A stretch of DNA of 64,000 nucleotides from an uncultured Clostridium sp. (GTDB lineage: Bacteria > Bacillota > Clostridia > TANB77 > CAG-508): assembly GCA_902462295.1 (NCBI GenBank), contig CABQAZ010000003.1, forward strand, positions 35,446-99,445. The letters run 5' to 3'. This document shows, in pieces, positions 42,791-53,868 of the stretch. The notes beneath the pieces were generated by a model. The model saw only the letters and a list, made by a program, of their open reading frames with translations, made no database searches and had not been told where the DNA came from. Positions within the stretch are counted from its first letter, which is position 1, and every line of letters starts with the position of its first letter. Both the position numbers and the translations under genes were made by a program.

Positions 42791-43930
42791 ATGAATGAAA
42801 TAAAGAAAAATCTTTCAAAATGGATGTATTATTTTTTACTAGGAGTAGCAATAATTATTGTATATAAATTTTTTGATAATTTTACAGCAATAGGAGAGGT
42901 AATAAAAAAATTTTTTAATATAATAGCACCATTTATTGCTGGTGCATTATTAGCATATTTGTTATATATACCAGCTTCAAGGATTGAGAAAAAACTTTCG
43001 AAGTCAAAAAGAAAATTTTTAAAAAAGAAATCGAGAGGATTAAGTGTATTAATAACATATATATTAACAATATTAGTGATAGTGTTATTGGTAAATGTTA
43101 TATTACCAGTAGTTATAGATAGTGTTATAGAACTAGTAAATAATTTTCAAGGGTATTGGAATACAGCGATAGAAAAATTAAATGCATTGCCAGAAGATTC
43201 AGTATTAAAAAGTCAGCAAGTAGAAGAAGCAATAAAAAGTATAGGAGATGCAATTCAAAATATAGACTTAAAACAATATGTAAGTACAGATAGGATAACA
43301 GGATATATAAAAAGTGTGTTAGGTGTAGCAAGTGGAATATTTGATGTATTTGTATCAATAGTAGTTTCAGTATATATATTATTACAAAGAAAACAGATTT
43401 ATGGATTTTTTAATAAGTTAACAATGACTATATTTGATAAAAAAACATGTGATAAAATTGGAGAATATATAGATAGTACTAATAGAATATTTTTTAAATT
43501 TATTAGTAGCCAAGTAATAGATGGAATAATAGTTGGAATTTTAGTTACCATTGCAATGAGTATAATCGGAGTTAAATATGCTGTATTATTAGGATTTATG
43601 ATAGGATTATTTAATGTAATACCATATTTTGGAGCAATAATAGCAGTAGTAATAAGTATATTAATTACACTTATTACTGGAGGAATATCGCAGACTTTAA
43701 TAATGGCTATTGTAGTAATAATATTACAACAAATTGACTCAAATATAATAAACCCTAAAATAATAGGAAATTCTTTAGAAATAAGTCCACTACTTGTGAT
43801 ATTTGCTGTAACTGTTGGAGGTGCATACTTTGGGGTTTTAGGAATGTTTTTAGCAGTACCAGTTGTTGCAGTTTTAAAAATTTTAATAAATGATTGGTTA
43901 GAATTCAAAAACAAGAAGAAATATGCCTAA
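42791..43930 (+). CDS. AI-2E family (PerM/YtvI) membrane transporter
   Basis: A 379-residue protein with about eight membrane segments. The arrangement of two N-terminal helices, a long extracytoplasmic stretch (residues 120-170), then a helix-rich C-terminal half with FFKFISSQVIDGIIVGILVTIAM and LGFMIGLFNVIPYFGAIIA is typical of the PerM/AI-2E exporter family (PF01594). Members are linked to export of autoinducer or to sodium-proton exchange; the substrate here is unknown. AGGAGGAAAAG precedes ATG. It follows the exodeoxyribonuclease gene by 23 bases and ends at a terminator. Confidence 0.85.
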   Translation: MNEIKKNLSKWMYYFLLGVAIIIVYKFFDNFTAIGEVIKKFFNIIAPFIAGALLAYLLYIPASRIEKKLSKSKRKFLKKKSRGLSVLITYILTILVIVLLVNVILPVVIDSVIELVNNFQGYWNTAIEKLNALPEDSVLKSQQVEEAIKSIGDAIQNIDLKQYVSTDRITGYIKSVLGVASGIFDVFVSIVVSVYILLQRKQIYGFFNKLTMTIFDKKTCDKIGEYIDSTNRIFFKFISSQVIDGIIVGILVTIAMSIIGVKYAVLLGFMIGLFNVIPYFGAIIAVVISILITLITGGISQTLIMAIVVIILQQIDSNIINPKIIGNSLEISPLLVIFAVTVGGAYFGVLGMFLAVPVVAVLKILINDWLEFKNKKKYA

Positions 43931-43968
43931 AAAGTATTGAAAAACAAATAAAAAAATGTTAATATAAT

Positions 43969-43997
43969 CTCATGCTAAGAAATTTTTAGCATGAGAA
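43969..43997 (+). terminator. Terminator after the AI-2E family gene
   Basis: CTCATGCTAA pairs with TTAGCATGAG, then AATTTTT. The region from 43998 to 44208 contains no gene that I can support. Confidence 0.75.
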
Positions 43998-44208
43998 TTT
44001 TTGATCTATGCATTTCTATGGCATAAAAAAATTTAAAAAAAAGAATTTTAGTCAAATTAATTTAGGTCGCTTTTGTCACTAAATTACAATCACGCAAAAA
44101 AAAATAAGCACAAATCCAAATGTAAATTTTTACAGTGCTAAAGAAAAGAGGTGAAAATGTATAAAAATCCTTTATAAAGGTAAAATAAAACTAGAAAGAG
44201 GGAAAAAG

Positions 44209-44478
44209 ATGAAGAGAGATATGATTGTAAAGATAGAAGAATATTTAGATAAGTTACAACAAAAGCCAATAAGAGTTAGTCAAAATGGATTTTTAATTAA
44301 TCAATTTTTTATGGAAAAAATGATGTATAAAGTTCAAAATGACACCCTAAATTTAAGAGATGAAACCAAAGAAATATATTTATCACTAAATTTAAATCAA
44401 GTATATCAAATAGAAATTGGTGAAAATAAAATGATTTTGTTCTTAGATAATGATACAGAAATACAAGTAAATTCATAA
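44209..44478 (+). CDS. Small hypothetical protein
   Basis: An 89-residue soluble protein, first a helix (KRDMIVKIEEYLDKLQQ), then predicted beta strands (IRVSQNGFLINQFF, IYLSLNLNQVYQIEIGE, KMILFLDNDTEIQV). I do not recognise it. AGAAAGAGGG lies 6 bases before ATG. It is monocistronic and shares a bidirectional terminator with the minus-strand ribbon-helix-helix gene on its right. Confidence 0.5.
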   Translation: MKRDMIVKIEEYLDKLQQKPIRVSQNGFLINQFFMEKMMYKVQNDTLNLRDETKEIYLSLNLNQVYQIEIGENKMILFLDNDTEIQVNS

Positions 44479-44483
44479 AAATA

Positions 44484-44523
44484 AAAATTAAGATTTTCTT
44501 CTTTTAGAAAATCTTAATTTTTG
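44484..44523. terminator. Bidirectional terminator
   Basis: AAAATTAAGATTTTCT pairs with AGAAAATCTTAATTTT, one of the longest perfect stems in the window. Confidence 0.85.
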
Positions 44524-44524
44524 T

Positions 44525-44725
44525 TTAATTGCGTTTATTGTTGAGAACAGTTTTGTCAGTGTCGTCAAGATTTTCTAAACTAAATTCAAGTAAAGAAATA
44601 ATTGTTCTGTTAAAAGAAAGATTTTTTAAATCAGCTAAATTTTGCACATCTTCTACAATATTTTCTGGTAAACGTAAGGTTTTACTAACTCCACTATGAT
44701 TTTTTGGTATTTTTAATTTGTTCAT
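44525..44725 (-). CDS. Ribbon-helix-helix-type small protein
   Basis: A 66-residue protein with the layout of CopG/Arc-type DNA-binding proteins: a short basic strand (SGVSKTLRLPENIVEDV) followed by two helices (VQNLADLKNLSFNRTIISLLEFSLENL). Such proteins bind operators as dimers and often regulate themselves or a partner toxin. No toxin gene follows on minus. AAGGAGGA precedes ATG. It is isolated between two terminators, so its target is unknown. Confidence 0.6.
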   Translation of the reverse strand: MNKLKIPKNHSGVSKTLRLPENIVEDVQNLADLKNLSFNRTIISLLEFSLENLDDTDKTVLNNKRN

Positions 44726-44808
44726 AGAATTCCTCCTTATGCAATTATTTTACAACATAAAGAAAAATAAATATGCACCCAGATGTAGGTGCATAAAGTT
44801 TTAAATAA

Positions 44809-45366
44809 TTATTTTTTCTTTTTTATTATAATTGAGATTAGTAAAATAACCAGTATTATAGCAATAATTGCAAAAACTCCAGTCCAACCTAAAACAGAAA
44901 CAATTTTACTACCTAATGACATTATAACACCAGCTAATAATACACCAAGGGTTACAGCAGATATACTTGTTTTAAAATCAAGTTTTAAAAAACTTGCTGC
45001 CAAAGTACCAGTCCATGCACCTGTTCCAGGTAAAGGAATTCCTACAAATATTAATAATGCCCAAAATATACCACTATTTCCAGCTGATTTTTTTAGTTTT
45101 TCTCCTCCTTTTTCACCTTTGTCTAAACACCATGTGAAAAATTTGCCAATTATTTTTTTATCCTTTCCCCATTCAAGTACTTTTCTTGCAAATAAATAAA
45201 TAAAAGGTACTGGAAGCATATTTCCTATAATGGCGATTGGATAATATAAAAATATATTTAGTCCAAGTCCCTCTGCTATTGGGATTGCACCTCTTAATTC
45301 AACTATTGGTACCATTGAAATTAAGAAAACTAATATATATTTTACTACTAATGGTAAACTTGCCAT
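44809..45366 (-). CDS. Small multidrug export-family membrane protein (COG2426)
   Basis: A 185-residue integral membrane protein of the Sm_multidrug_ex family (PF06695). Diagnostic stretches are MVPIVELRGAIPIAEGLGLN near the N-terminus and FVGIPLPGTGAWTGTLAASFL in the middle, both around re-entrant or membrane helices. A Gly/Lys-rich cytoplasmic loop (LDKGEKGGEKLKKSAGN) separates the halves, and a lysine tail ends the protein. Despite the family name, transport of drugs is not established for most members. AAGGAGGA precedes ATG. It is divergent from rpoB. Confidence 0.85.
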   Translation of the reverse strand: MASLPLVVKYILVFLISMVPIVELRGAIPIAEGLGLNIFLYYPIAIIGNMLPVPFIYLFARKVLEWGKDKKIIGKFFTWCLDKGEKGGEKLKKSAGNSGIFWALLIFVGIPLPGTGAWTGTLAASFLKLDFKTSISAVTLGVLLAGVIMSLGSKIVSVLGWTGVFAIIAIILVILLISIIIKKKK

Positions 45367-45471
45367 GTTTTTCCTCCTTTTTAATTAACTTATATTATTT
45401 TACTATAACATATAAAAAAGTCAAGAAGATAGAACAAAAATCAATCTATTTTATAAAATGTCCATAAATCG

Positions 45472-45501
45472 TTGACAAATTAATATTTTTTGTGTTATTA
45501 T
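45472..45501 (+). promoter_or_regulatory. Promoter of rpoBC
   Basis: TTGACA (45472-45477), 18 bases, TATTAT (45496-45501). It leaves an untranslated leader of about 230 bases before rpoB in which I see only weak pairing (AAGCAGA with TCTGCTT). Confidence 0.6.
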
Positions 45502-45736
45502 AAATTATGTATGACTTTATAAAAATGGATTTTTGTGCCATTAAGAAAATATAAAGATAAAATTAATTCACAATAGTTAAAAATTAGAAAAATAAGAATT
45601 ATATATATGGAAATAAAGTAAAGAAATTGTGGAAGCAGACAATCCTCTAAATTTTACGGAAATATATATTAAGAAGAGATTTTTCTAAAAAAATAAAACA
45701 TTAAATCTGCTTAATATTTTTTAAGGAGTGATTTAT

Positions 45737-48700
45737 TTGGAAATCAAAGAAGTTAAGTTCGGAAGAACTACTCGTAAAGACTTTTCAAAGGTTGGGGATT
45801 ATATCGAAATGCCAAACCTAATCAAGGTTCAAAAAGATTCTTATGACTGGTTTGTAGAAGAAGGACTTGGAGAAGTATTAAAAGACATTTCACCAATAAT
45901 AGACTATACAGGAAACTTAGTTCTAGAATTTTTCGATTATTACATGGAAGACAAAACAAAATACACTGAAGAAGAAGCAAAAGAAAGAGATGCAACATAC
46001 TCATCAAGATTACACGTAAAAGTAAGACTAATAAACCGTGAATCTGGAGAAATAAAAGAACAAGAAATATACTTAGGAGACTTTCCATTAATGACAGAAA
46101 GTGGAACATTCATAATAAATGGAGCAGAAAGAGTTGTAGTAAGCCAATTAGTACGTTCTCCAGGATGTTACTATGATGAAGTATTTGATACAAAAACAGG
46201 AAAGAAAACATACACTTCAACAGTAATGCCATTAAGAGGAGCATGGATAGAATATGAAACAGATGGAAATGACATGTTCTGGGTACGTGTTGATAGAACA
46301 AGAAAATTACCTGTAACAACATTATTAAGAGCAATCGGTTTAATATCAGATGATCAAATAAGAGATTTATTTGGAGAAGAAAATTTACTAGAAACAACAA
46401 TTCAAAAAGATCCAATAAAAACAGGAGAAGAAGCATTAATAGAAATTTATAAAAAACTAAGACCAGGAGAATTACCAACAGTAGAAGCAGCACGTAGTTT
46501 ATTCAACGGACTATTTTTTGATAATAGAAGATATGACTTAGCAAAAGTAGGAAGATTCAAATTTAATCAAAAATTAAGCATAGCAAACAGAATAAAAAAT
46601 CAAGTAGCATTTGAAGATATCATGGATAAAGAAACAGGAGAAGTTTTTGTAAATGCAGGTGAAGTAATAACACCAGAAATTGCAGAAGATATTCAAAATG
46701 CAGGAATAAATATTGTAGACATCAAACTAGGAGACAAAAAGATAAGAGTAATAGGAAATGGAATAGTAAATATCCACAAAGTATTACCAAATGTTGACTT
46801 AAGTAAATTACATTTTAAAGAAGAAGTAAATTATGAAGTATTAAAAAATATAATTGACAATACTGAAGAAAAAGACTTACCAAAAATAATAAAAGAAAGA
46901 TATGATGAATTAGTACCAAAACACATTACAACAGAAGATATTATTGCATCTATAAATTATTTACTAAACATGTATCAAGGATTAGGAAAAAAAGATGATA
47001 TAGACCATTTAGCAAATCGTAGAATAAGATGTGTAGGAGAATTATTACAAAATCAATTTAGAATTGGTTTAACAAGACTTGAAAGAGTAGTTCGTGAAAG
47101 AATGACAATCCAAGACTTAGACGTTATAACACCACAAACATTAATAAACACAAAACCAATAACATCATCAATAAGAGAATTCTTTGGAAGTTCACAATTA
47201 TCACAATTTATGGATCAAACAAATCCACTTTCAGAATTAACACATAAAAGAAGAATTTCAGCATTAGGACCTGGAGGTCTATCAAGAGAAAGAGCTGGAT
47301 TCGAAGTACGTGATATTCACTATACACATTATGGTAGACTATGTCCAATAGAATCACCAGAAGGACCAAACATTGGATTAATTTCAGCATTATCATCATT
47401 TGCAAATATAAACGAATATGGATTTATAGAAACACCATATAGAAAAGTAGATCCAGAAACACATAGAGTTACAGACATTGTAGAATACATGAGTGCAGAT
47501 GTAGAAGATAATTATACAATAGCGCAAGCATCTGAACCAATGAACGAAAATAAAGAATTTATCAACAATCGTATACGTGTAAGACGTAAAAATGAAATTA
47601 TTGAAGTAGATAAAAATGAAGTTCAATATATAGATGTATCACCAAAACAATTAGTATCAATAGCTGCAGCAATGATACCATTCTTAGAGAATGATGATGC
47701 TAAAAGATCATTAATGGGGTCAAACATGCAACGTCAAGCAGTTCCATTAATGACAACAGAAGCTCCAATAATTGCAACTGGTATAGAATACAGAGCTGCA
47801 ATGGATTCTGGAATATTAATTTTAGCAGAAGATGATGGAGTTGTAGAAAAAGTTACAGGTGACACTATTACAATGAAATACAACAATGGAAAAACAGTTG
47901 TACATAAACTACGTAAATTCAAAAGAACAAATGGTGGAACATGTATAAACCAAAGACCTATTGTAAGAAAAGGAGAAATGGTTAAAAAAGGTGATGCATT
48001 AGCAGATGGACCTGCAACAAAAGATGGAGAAATGGCATTAGGTAAAAACATGCTTGTTGCATTCTCTACTTGGGAGGGTTATAACTATGAAGACGCTATA
48101 TTATTAAATGAAAGATTAGTACAAGAAGATGTATTCACATCAATCCATATTGAAGAATATGATTGTGAATGTCGTGATACAAAACTAGGAGCAGAAGAAA
48201 TTACAAGAGATATTCCAAATGTCGGTGATGATGCATTAAAAGACCTAGATGAAAATGGAATTATAAGAATTGGTGCAGAAGTAAGACCAGGGGATATATT
48301 AGTTGGTAAAGTAACTCCAAAAGGAGAAACAGAACTAACAGCAGAAGAAAGATTACTTCGTGCTATATTTGGGGAAAAAGCAAGAGAAGTAAGAGATACA
48401 TCACTTCGTGTACCACATGGAGAAGCTGGAACAATAGTAGATGTAAAAATCTTTACAAGAGATAATTCAGAAGAATTAGGTCCTGGAGTAAATCAAGTAA
48501 TAAGATGTTATATTGCTACAAAAAGAAAAATATCAGTTGGTGATAAGATGGCTGGACGTCATGGTAATAAAGGTGTAATTTCAAGAATATTACCAAAAGA
48601 AGATATGCCATTCCTACCAGATGGAACACCAATAGATATATTATTAAACCCATTAGGTATACCATCACGTATGAATTTAGGACAAATTCTAGAAGTTCAC

Positions 48701-49486
48701 TTAGGAGCAGCTGCAAGAGCATTAGGATATAAAATATCAACACCAGTATTTGATGGTACTTCAGAAGCTGAAATTGAAGAATTATTAAAAGAATCTGGGT
48801 TATCACCAGATGGAAAATCAGTATTATATGATGGAAGAACAGGTGAACCATTTGCAAGTCCAATTACAGTTGGTGTTATGTACATGTTAAAACTACATCA
48901 CTTAGTAGATGATAAAATACATGCTCGTTCAACTGGACCATACTCATTAGTTACACAACAACCACTTGGAGGTAAAGCTCAATTTGGTGGACAACGTTTT
49001 GGAGAGATGGAAGTTTGGGCACTTGAAGCATATGGAGCAGCATATACTTTACAAGAAATCTTAACAGTAAAATCAGATGATACTGTTGGACGTGTTAAAG
49101 CATATGAAGCTATTGTTAAAGGTGAAAATATTCCTGAACCAGGAGTTCCAGAAAGCTTTAAAGTATTAGTAAAAGAACTTCAAGCTTTAGGATTAGATAT
49201 TAAATTATATAGTGATAATAATGAAGAACTTGAACTTAAAGAACACATTGAAGATGGAATTGATTATGAAGAAACATCTGATGGAAAAACATTAACAGAA
49301 GATGATGTTTTAATTCATGAAGATTTGGAAGATGGATATTCTGAAGAAGATGATGAAGAAATGATAGATGAAGAAGAAGATAGTGATGAATTATTTGATG
49401 ATGATGACTTAGATGATGAAGAGAGCATATATGACAATGATTTAGCTAATGATAATTTAGATAATGATGAAGATATTATTGAATAA
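45737..49486 (+). CDS. rpoB: RNA polymerase beta subunit
   Basis: A 1249-residue beta subunit. Recognisable parts include [16 protein letters not shown], the rifampicin region with [44 protein letters not shown], and the C-terminal [26 protein letters not shown] that contacts beta'. The last 80 residues form a strikingly acidic tail of Asp and Glu runs ending in [11 protein letters not shown]. The likely start is TTG 45737 with TAAGGAG nine bases before; GTG 45728 overlaps the site. rpoC follows after 164 bases. In the rifampicin cluster, Asp and His are the sensitive-type residues. Confidence 0.95.
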   Translation: MEIKEVKFGRTTRKDFSKVGDYIEMPNLIKVQKDSYDWFVEEGLGEVLKDISPIIDYTGNLVLEFFDYYMEDKTKYTEEEAKERDATYSSRLHVKVRLINRESGEIKEQEIYLGDFPLMTESGTFIINGAERVVVSQLVRSPGCYYDEVFDTKTGKKTYTSTVMPLRGAWIEYETDGNDMFWVRVDRTRKLPVTTLLRAIGLISDDQIRDLFGEENLLETTIQKDPIKTGEEALIEIYKKLRPGELPTVEAARSLFNGLFFDNRRYDLAKVGRFKFNQKLSIANRIKNQVAFEDIMDKETGEVFVNAGEVITPEIAEDIQNAGINIVDIKLGDKKIRVIGNGIVNIHKVLPNVDLSKLHFKEEVNYEVLKNIIDNTEEKDLPKIIKERYDELVPKHITTEDIIASINYLLNMYQGLGKKDDIDHLANRRIRCVGELLQNQFRIGLTRLERVVRERMTIQDLDVITPQTLINTKPITSSIREFFGSSQLSQFMDQTNPLSELTHKRRISALGPGGLSRERAGFEVRDIHYTHYGRLCPIESPEGPNIGLISALSSFANINEYGFIETPYRKVDPETHRVTDIVEYMSADVEDNYTIAQASEPMNENKEFINNRIRVRRKNEIIEVDKNEVQYIDVSPKQLVSIAAAMIPFLENDDAKRSLMGSNMQRQAVPLMTTEAPIIATGIEYRAAMDSGILILAEDDGVVEKVTGDTITMKYNNGKTVVHKLRKFKRTNGGTCINQRPIVRKGEMVKKGDALADGPATKDGEMALGKNMLVAFSTWEGYNYEDAILLNERLVQEDVFTSIHIEEYDCECRDTKLGAEEITRDIPNVGDDALKDLDENGIIRIGAEVRPGDILVGKVTPKGETELTAEERLLRAIFGEKAREVRDTSLRVPHGEAGTIVDVKIFTRDNSEELGPGVNQVIRCYIATKRKISVGDKMAGRHGNKGVISRILPKEDMPFLPDGTPIDILLNPLGIPSRMNLGQILEVHLGAAARALGYKISTPVFDGTSEAEIEELLKESGLSPDGKSVLYDGRTGEPFASPITVGVMYMLKLHHLVDDKIHARSTGPYSLVTQQPLGGKAQFGGQRFGEMEVWALEAYGAAYTLQEILTVKSDDTVGRVKAYEAIVKGENIPEPGVPESFKVLVKELQALGLDIKLYSDNNEELELKEHIEDGIDYEETSDGKTLTEDDVLIHEDLEDGYSEEDDEEMIDEEEDSDELFDDDDLDDEESIYDNDLANDNLDNDEDIIE

Positions 49487-49650
49487 AATGAATTAAATCA
49501 GGTAATTTACTACATTTTGTATAAAAAATTAATTGAATAAGATTTTAAAAAGTGCTAAGAGGCGACGGAAAAGTTTGCAAGAGCGGGGGATAGCCTCTTG
49601 GACTGTTTTGAAATACCCAAAAATTTAGAGAAGGGGGACATCTAATAAAG

Positions 49651-52600
49651 ATGGATGAATTAGAAGTATTCAACAAAATAAAAATAGGAATTGCGTCAGA
49701 TGAAAAAATAAGAGAATGGTCAAAAGGGGAAGTAAAAAAACCAGAAACAATAAATTATAGAACATTGAAACCAGAAAAAGATGGTTTATTTTGTGAAAAA
49801 ATATTCGGACCAACAAAAGACTGGGAATGTCATTGTGGCAAGTATAAAAGAGTAAGATATAAAGGAATAGTTTGTGACAGATGTGGTGTTGAAGTAACAA
49901 AGGCAAAAGTAAGAAGAGAAAGAATGGGACACATAGAACTTGCTGCACCTGTTGCACATATTTGGTATTTTAAAGGAATTCCAAGTAGAATTGCTTTAAT
50001 GTTAGATATATCTCCAAGAAACTTGGAAAAAGTAATATATTTTGCTTCATATGTAGTTGTAGATAAAGGAACATCAGGATTAGAAAAATGTCAGGTGTTA
50101 AATGAAAAAGAATACCATGAAGCAGAAGAAAAATATGGAAAAAAATCATTTACTGCTCAAATGGGAGCTGAAGCAATAAGAAAATTACTTGAAGAAATAG
50201 ATTTGGAAAAATTAACAATATCAATAGAAAAAGAATTAAAAACAGCAAGTGAACAAAAAAAGGCAAAATTAATAAAAAGATTAGATACAGTAGAAGCATT
50301 TAGAAAATCTGGGAACAGACCTGAATGGATGGTAATGAATGTTGTACCAGTAATTCCACCAGATTTAAGACCAATGGTTCAATTAGATGGTGGTAGATTT
50401 GCAACATCAGATTTAAATGATTTATATAGAAGAGTAATAAACAGAAATAACAGATTAAAAAGATTACTTGAACTTGGAGCACCAGAAATTATTGTAAGAA
50501 ATGAAAAAAGAATGTTACAAGAATCAGTTGATGCTTTAATTGATAATTCAAGAAGAGGAAGACCAGTTACAGGAGCTGGAAATAGACCACTTAAATCTTT
50601 ATCAGACTTATTAAAAGGAAAACAAGGTAGATTCCGTCAAAACTTATTAGGAAAACGTGTTGACTATTCAGGACGTTCAGTAATAGTTGTAGGACCAGAA
50701 TTAAAAATCTATCAATGTGGTTTGCCAAAAGAAATGGCAATAGAATTATTTAAACCATTTGTAATGAAAGAATTAGTTGGAAGAAATTTAGCACATAATA
50801 TAAAAAGTGCAAAAAGAATGGTAGAAAGATTAAGTCCAGAGGTATGGGAAATACTAGAAGAAGTAATAAAAGACCACCCTGTAATGCTTAACCGTGCTCC
50901 TACATTACACAGACTTGGTATACAAGCCTTTGAACCAGTATTAGTAGAGGGTAGAGCAATTAAACTACATGCATTAGTATGTGAAGCATTTAATGCTGAC
51001 TTCGATGGTGACCAAATGGCAGTTCACTTACCATTAACACCAGAAGCACAAGCAGAATCAAGATATTTAATGCTTGCAACAAATAACTTATTAAAACCAC
51101 AAGATGGTAAACCAGTAGCTGTACCAAGACTAGACATGATTTTAGGAAGTTATTATTTAACAATGACATTAGATGGAGAATTAGGAGAGGGAAAATATTT
51201 CAAAGACCCTGATGAAGCATTAATGGCATTCCAAAATAAAGCTGTTTCAATACATGCAAAAATCTTTGTAAGAGTAACTAAAGAAATTAATGGTGAAATG
51301 AAATCAAAGAAAATTGAAACAAGTGTTGGTAGAATAATATTTAACCAAGGAATACCACAAGATTTAGGATTTATAGATAGAAATGAAGACCCATTCCAAT
51401 ATGAAATAAACTTCCTTGTAATGAAAAAGTCAATGGGAACAATTATTGAAAGAGTAATTGATAGACATGGATTAACAGAATCTGCAGAAGTAATAGATTA
51501 TATAAAAGCATTAGGATTCAAGTATTCAACATTAGCTGGTATAACATTCTCACTTGCAGATGTTGAGGTACCAGCATCAAAGAAAGATATATTAGCTGAA
51601 GCTGATAAGCAAGTTGAAAAAGTAAGAAATCAATATAGAAGAGGTTTAATAACTGATGATGAAAGATATCAATCAGTTGTTGGAATTTGGGAAAAAGCAA
51701 CAAATGATGTAAGTAAAGCGATGGAAGAAAACTTTGGAGACTTAAACCCAATATACATGATGGTAAAATCTGGAGCCCGTGGTAATATGAACCAGTTAAG
51801 ACAAATTGCAGGTATGCGTGGACTTATGGCAAGTACTACAGGTAAAGCCGTTGAGGTACCAATTAAATCATGTTTTGGCGAGGGATTAGATGCCTTAGAG
51901 TACTTTATATCATCACATGGTGCTCGTAAAGGCCTTTCTGATACAGCTTTAAGAACAGCCGATTCAGGATATTTAACAAGAAGATTAGTTGATGTATCTC
52001 AAGATATAATTGTTAGAGAACATGATTGTGAAACAAATGAGGGATTAATGCTAGAAGACATTAAAGACGGAAATCAAATAGTTGAAAAATTAGAAGAAAG
52101 ACTAGAGGGAAGATATCCATTAAATGATATAACAAATCCTGAAACAGGAGAATTGATTGTAGATAAAAATACAATGATAAATAAAGAAACTGCAAAACAA
52201 ATAGTAGATGCAGGATATACACAAGTATTTGTACGTTCTGTAATTGGATGTAGAAGTAAACATGGTGTATGTCAAAAATGTTATGGTATGGGACTAGCAA
52301 GAAGAGAATTAGTATCAATCGGTGAATCAGTTGGTATTATAGCTGCACAATCAATAGGTGAGCCTGGTACACAGTTAACCATGAGAACAATTCACTCTGG
52401 TGGTGTTGCAGGTGTTGCAGATATCACTCAAGGTCTTCCTAGAGTAGAAGAAATCTTTGAAGCTAGAAAACCAAAGGGTGTTGCAGTAATTACAGAAATT
52501 GATGGTAAAGTTAAAATTTCAGAATCTAAAAAGAAATTAGAAGTAATTGTTACATCTAAAGATGATTCAAGAACATATACAATACCATTTGGTTCAAAAC

Positions 52601-53202
52601 TAAAGGTTAGAGATGGTGATGAAGTAAAAGCTGCACAACCACTTATAGAGGGTTCAATAAATCCTGCTGAAATTTTATCAATAAAAGGACCAGAGGGAGT
52701 TTATGAATATGTAATTTCTGAAATTCAAAAAGCATATAGAAGCCAAGGTGTTGATATTAATGACAAACACGTTGAAGTAATAGCTAGACAAATGCTTAGA
52801 AAGATGAGAGTTGATGACGGAGGAGATACAGATATGTTCCCAGGTTCATTAGTTGACATGTATGAATTTGAAGATAAAAACAAAGAAGCAGTTGCAGAGG
52901 GAAAACGTCCTGCAACAGGAAAGAGAGCATTACTTGGAATCACTAAAGCATCACTTGCTACAGATAGTTTCTTATCAGCAGCTTCATTCCAAGAAACAAC
53001 AAGAGTATTAACAGAAGCAGCTATAAAAGGTAAAGAAGACAATTTAATAGGATTAAAAGAAAATGTAATTATTGGTAAACTCATACCAGCAGGTACTGGT
53101 ATGAAGAGATACCAAGATGTTAAAATTAAAATTGCTGGAGAAGATAATGGAGAAGAAGAAAAAGAACTTGATGAGTCAGAGACATTAGAAGTAGCAGAAT
53201 AA
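49651..53202 (+). CDS. rpoC: RNA polymerase beta' subunit
   Basis: A 1183-residue beta' subunit. The N-terminal zinc site is [23 protein letters not shown], the catalytic magnesium loop is [14 protein letters not shown], the trigger/bridge helix region contains [20 protein letters not shown], and a second zinc site is built from CETNEG and [13 protein letters not shown]. The length is normal for Firmicutes. AGAAGGGGG lies upstream, with somewhat long spacing to ATG 49651. In the 164-base gap after rpoB a hairpin AAGAGGC/GCCTCTT (49558-49600) is visible. A terminator follows the stop codon. Confidence 0.96.
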   Translation: MDELEVFNKIKIGIASDEKIREWSKGEVKKPETINYRTLKPEKDGLFCEKIFGPTKDWECHCGKYKRVRYKGIVCDRCGVEVTKAKVRRERMGHIELAAPVAHIWYFKGIPSRIALMLDISPRNLEKVIYFASYVVVDKGTSGLEKCQVLNEKEYHEAEEKYGKKSFTAQMGAEAIRKLLEEIDLEKLTISIEKELKTASEQKKAKLIKRLDTVEAFRKSGNRPEWMVMNVVPVIPPDLRPMVQLDGGRFATSDLNDLYRRVINRNNRLKRLLELGAPEIIVRNEKRMLQESVDALIDNSRRGRPVTGAGNRPLKSLSDLLKGKQGRFRQNLLGKRVDYSGRSVIVVGPELKIYQCGLPKEMAIELFKPFVMKELVGRNLAHNIKSAKRMVERLSPEVWEILEEVIKDHPVMLNRAPTLHRLGIQAFEPVLVEGRAIKLHALVCEAFNADFDGDQMAVHLPLTPEAQAESRYLMLATNNLLKPQDGKPVAVPRLDMILGSYYLTMTLDGELGEGKYFKDPDEALMAFQNKAVSIHAKIFVRVTKEINGEMKSKKIETSVGRIIFNQGIPQDLGFIDRNEDPFQYEINFLVMKKSMGTIIERVIDRHGLTESAEVIDYIKALGFKYSTLAGITFSLADVEVPASKKDILAEADKQVEKVRNQYRRGLITDDERYQSVVGIWEKATNDVSKAMEENFGDLNPIYMMVKSGARGNMNQLRQIAGMRGLMASTTGKAVEVPIKSCFGEGLDALEYFISSHGARKGLSDTALRTADSGYLTRRLVDVSQDIIVREHDCETNEGLMLEDIKDGNQIVEKLEERLEGRYPLNDITNPETGELIVDKNTMINKETAKQIVDAGYTQVFVRSVIGCRSKHGVCQKCYGMGLARRELVSIGESVGIIAAQSIGEPGTQLTMRTIHSGGVAGVADITQGLPRVEEIFEARKPKGVAVITEIDGKVKISESKKKLEVIVTSKDDSRTYTIPFGSKLKVRDGDEVKAAQPLIEGSINPAEILSIKGPEGVYEYVISEIQKAYRSQGVDINDKHVEVIARQMLRKMRVDDGGDTDMFPGSLVDMYEFEDKNKEAVAEGKRPATGKRALLGITKASLATDSFLSAASFQETTRVLTEAAIKGKEDNLIGLKENVIIGKLIPAGTGMKRYQDVKIKIAGEDNGEEEKELDESETLEVAE

Positions 53203-53207
53203 AATAA

Positions 53208-53244
53208 AAAAATACACTACATTAATTTGTAGTGTGTTTTTTTA
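53208..53244. terminator. Bidirectional terminator of rpoC and the HD gene
   Basis: ACACTACA (53214-53221) pairs with TGTAGTGT (53228-53235), with A- and T-runs on the two sides. Confidence 0.85.
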
Positions 53245-53727
53245 TTCTCTATAGTATTGTTTTTTACCAAAAGTAATGGTTATGTAATAAGAAAAAAAGT
53301 TACACCATTCTTTAAATGCACAGAATTTGTCAACAAAAGTAATAATAAAACTTTCACGATATTTTGGTAAAGAAAAAGTTAAAGGCCACATATGTTTTAA
53401 AATAATATCTTTTTCTTTATTATTTAATACAAAAAGTTGTTGAGCATTTTTTAATGCAATTTTTGGATGAGATTTAATATGATTTTTAGGTCTAGTAAGT
53501 TTGTTTTCACAATCATAAAAAAATAAATCATGTAATAATCCAGCACGAGTAGCAGATTTATAGTCAAGTTTTAAAAATTTACATATTAAATATGAATAAT
53601 AAGAAACAGATAAACTATGCTCTAAACGTGTATAAATATAATGATGTTTATATAATTTTAGTTCTTGAAAAGTCTCATTTTCAAGTATATCATAAATTAT
53701 TCTATAAAATTCGTTATTATACTTCAA
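53242..53727 (-). CDS. HD-domain hydrolase (paralogue B)
   Basis: A 161-residue protein homologous to the one at 32455-32925. It has His in YTRLEHSLSVSYYS, the HD pair in AGLLHDLFFYD, SHPKIALKNA and DIILKHMWPLTF; a late Asp is in ITFVDKFCAF. The translation start appears to be TTG 53727 with AAAGGATG upstream. Like its paralogue it stands alone on minus, facing a plus-strand operon end, with a shared terminator. A phosphohydrolase role on nucleotides is likely from the family; the substrate is unknown. The two copies differ at the loop between the HD pair and SHPK, which may reflect different substrates. Confidence 0.8.
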   Translation of the reverse strand: MKYNNEFYRIIYDILENETFQELKLYKHHYIYTRLEHSLSVSYYSYLICKFLKLDYKSATRAGLLHDLFFYDCENKLTRPKNHIKSHPKIALKNAQQLFVLNNKEKDIILKHMWPLTFSLPKYRESFIITFVDKFCAFKEWCNFFSYYITITFGKKQYYRE

Positions 53728-53811
53728 TATGATTCATCCTTTCGACAATAATATATATATATTATAACATAATATAGAGCTTAAAGTAACAGGAAAAAAG
53801 TGGCATAAAGC

Positions 53812-53840
53812 TTGACAAAAAGCCTATTTAGAAGTATACT
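53812..53840 (+). promoter_or_regulatory. gdpP: Promoter of gdpP
   Basis: TTGACA (53812-53817), 17 bases, TATACT (53835-53840). Confidence 0.75.
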
Positions 53841-53868
53841 AAGATAGAATAAAAAGGTGATAAAATAG

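Noticed and set aside
47000..49000. Long minus-strand open frames opposite rpoB and other core genes
   Set aside because: They are antisense shadows rich in Leu, Phe and Ile, without ribosome sites or recognisable motifs.
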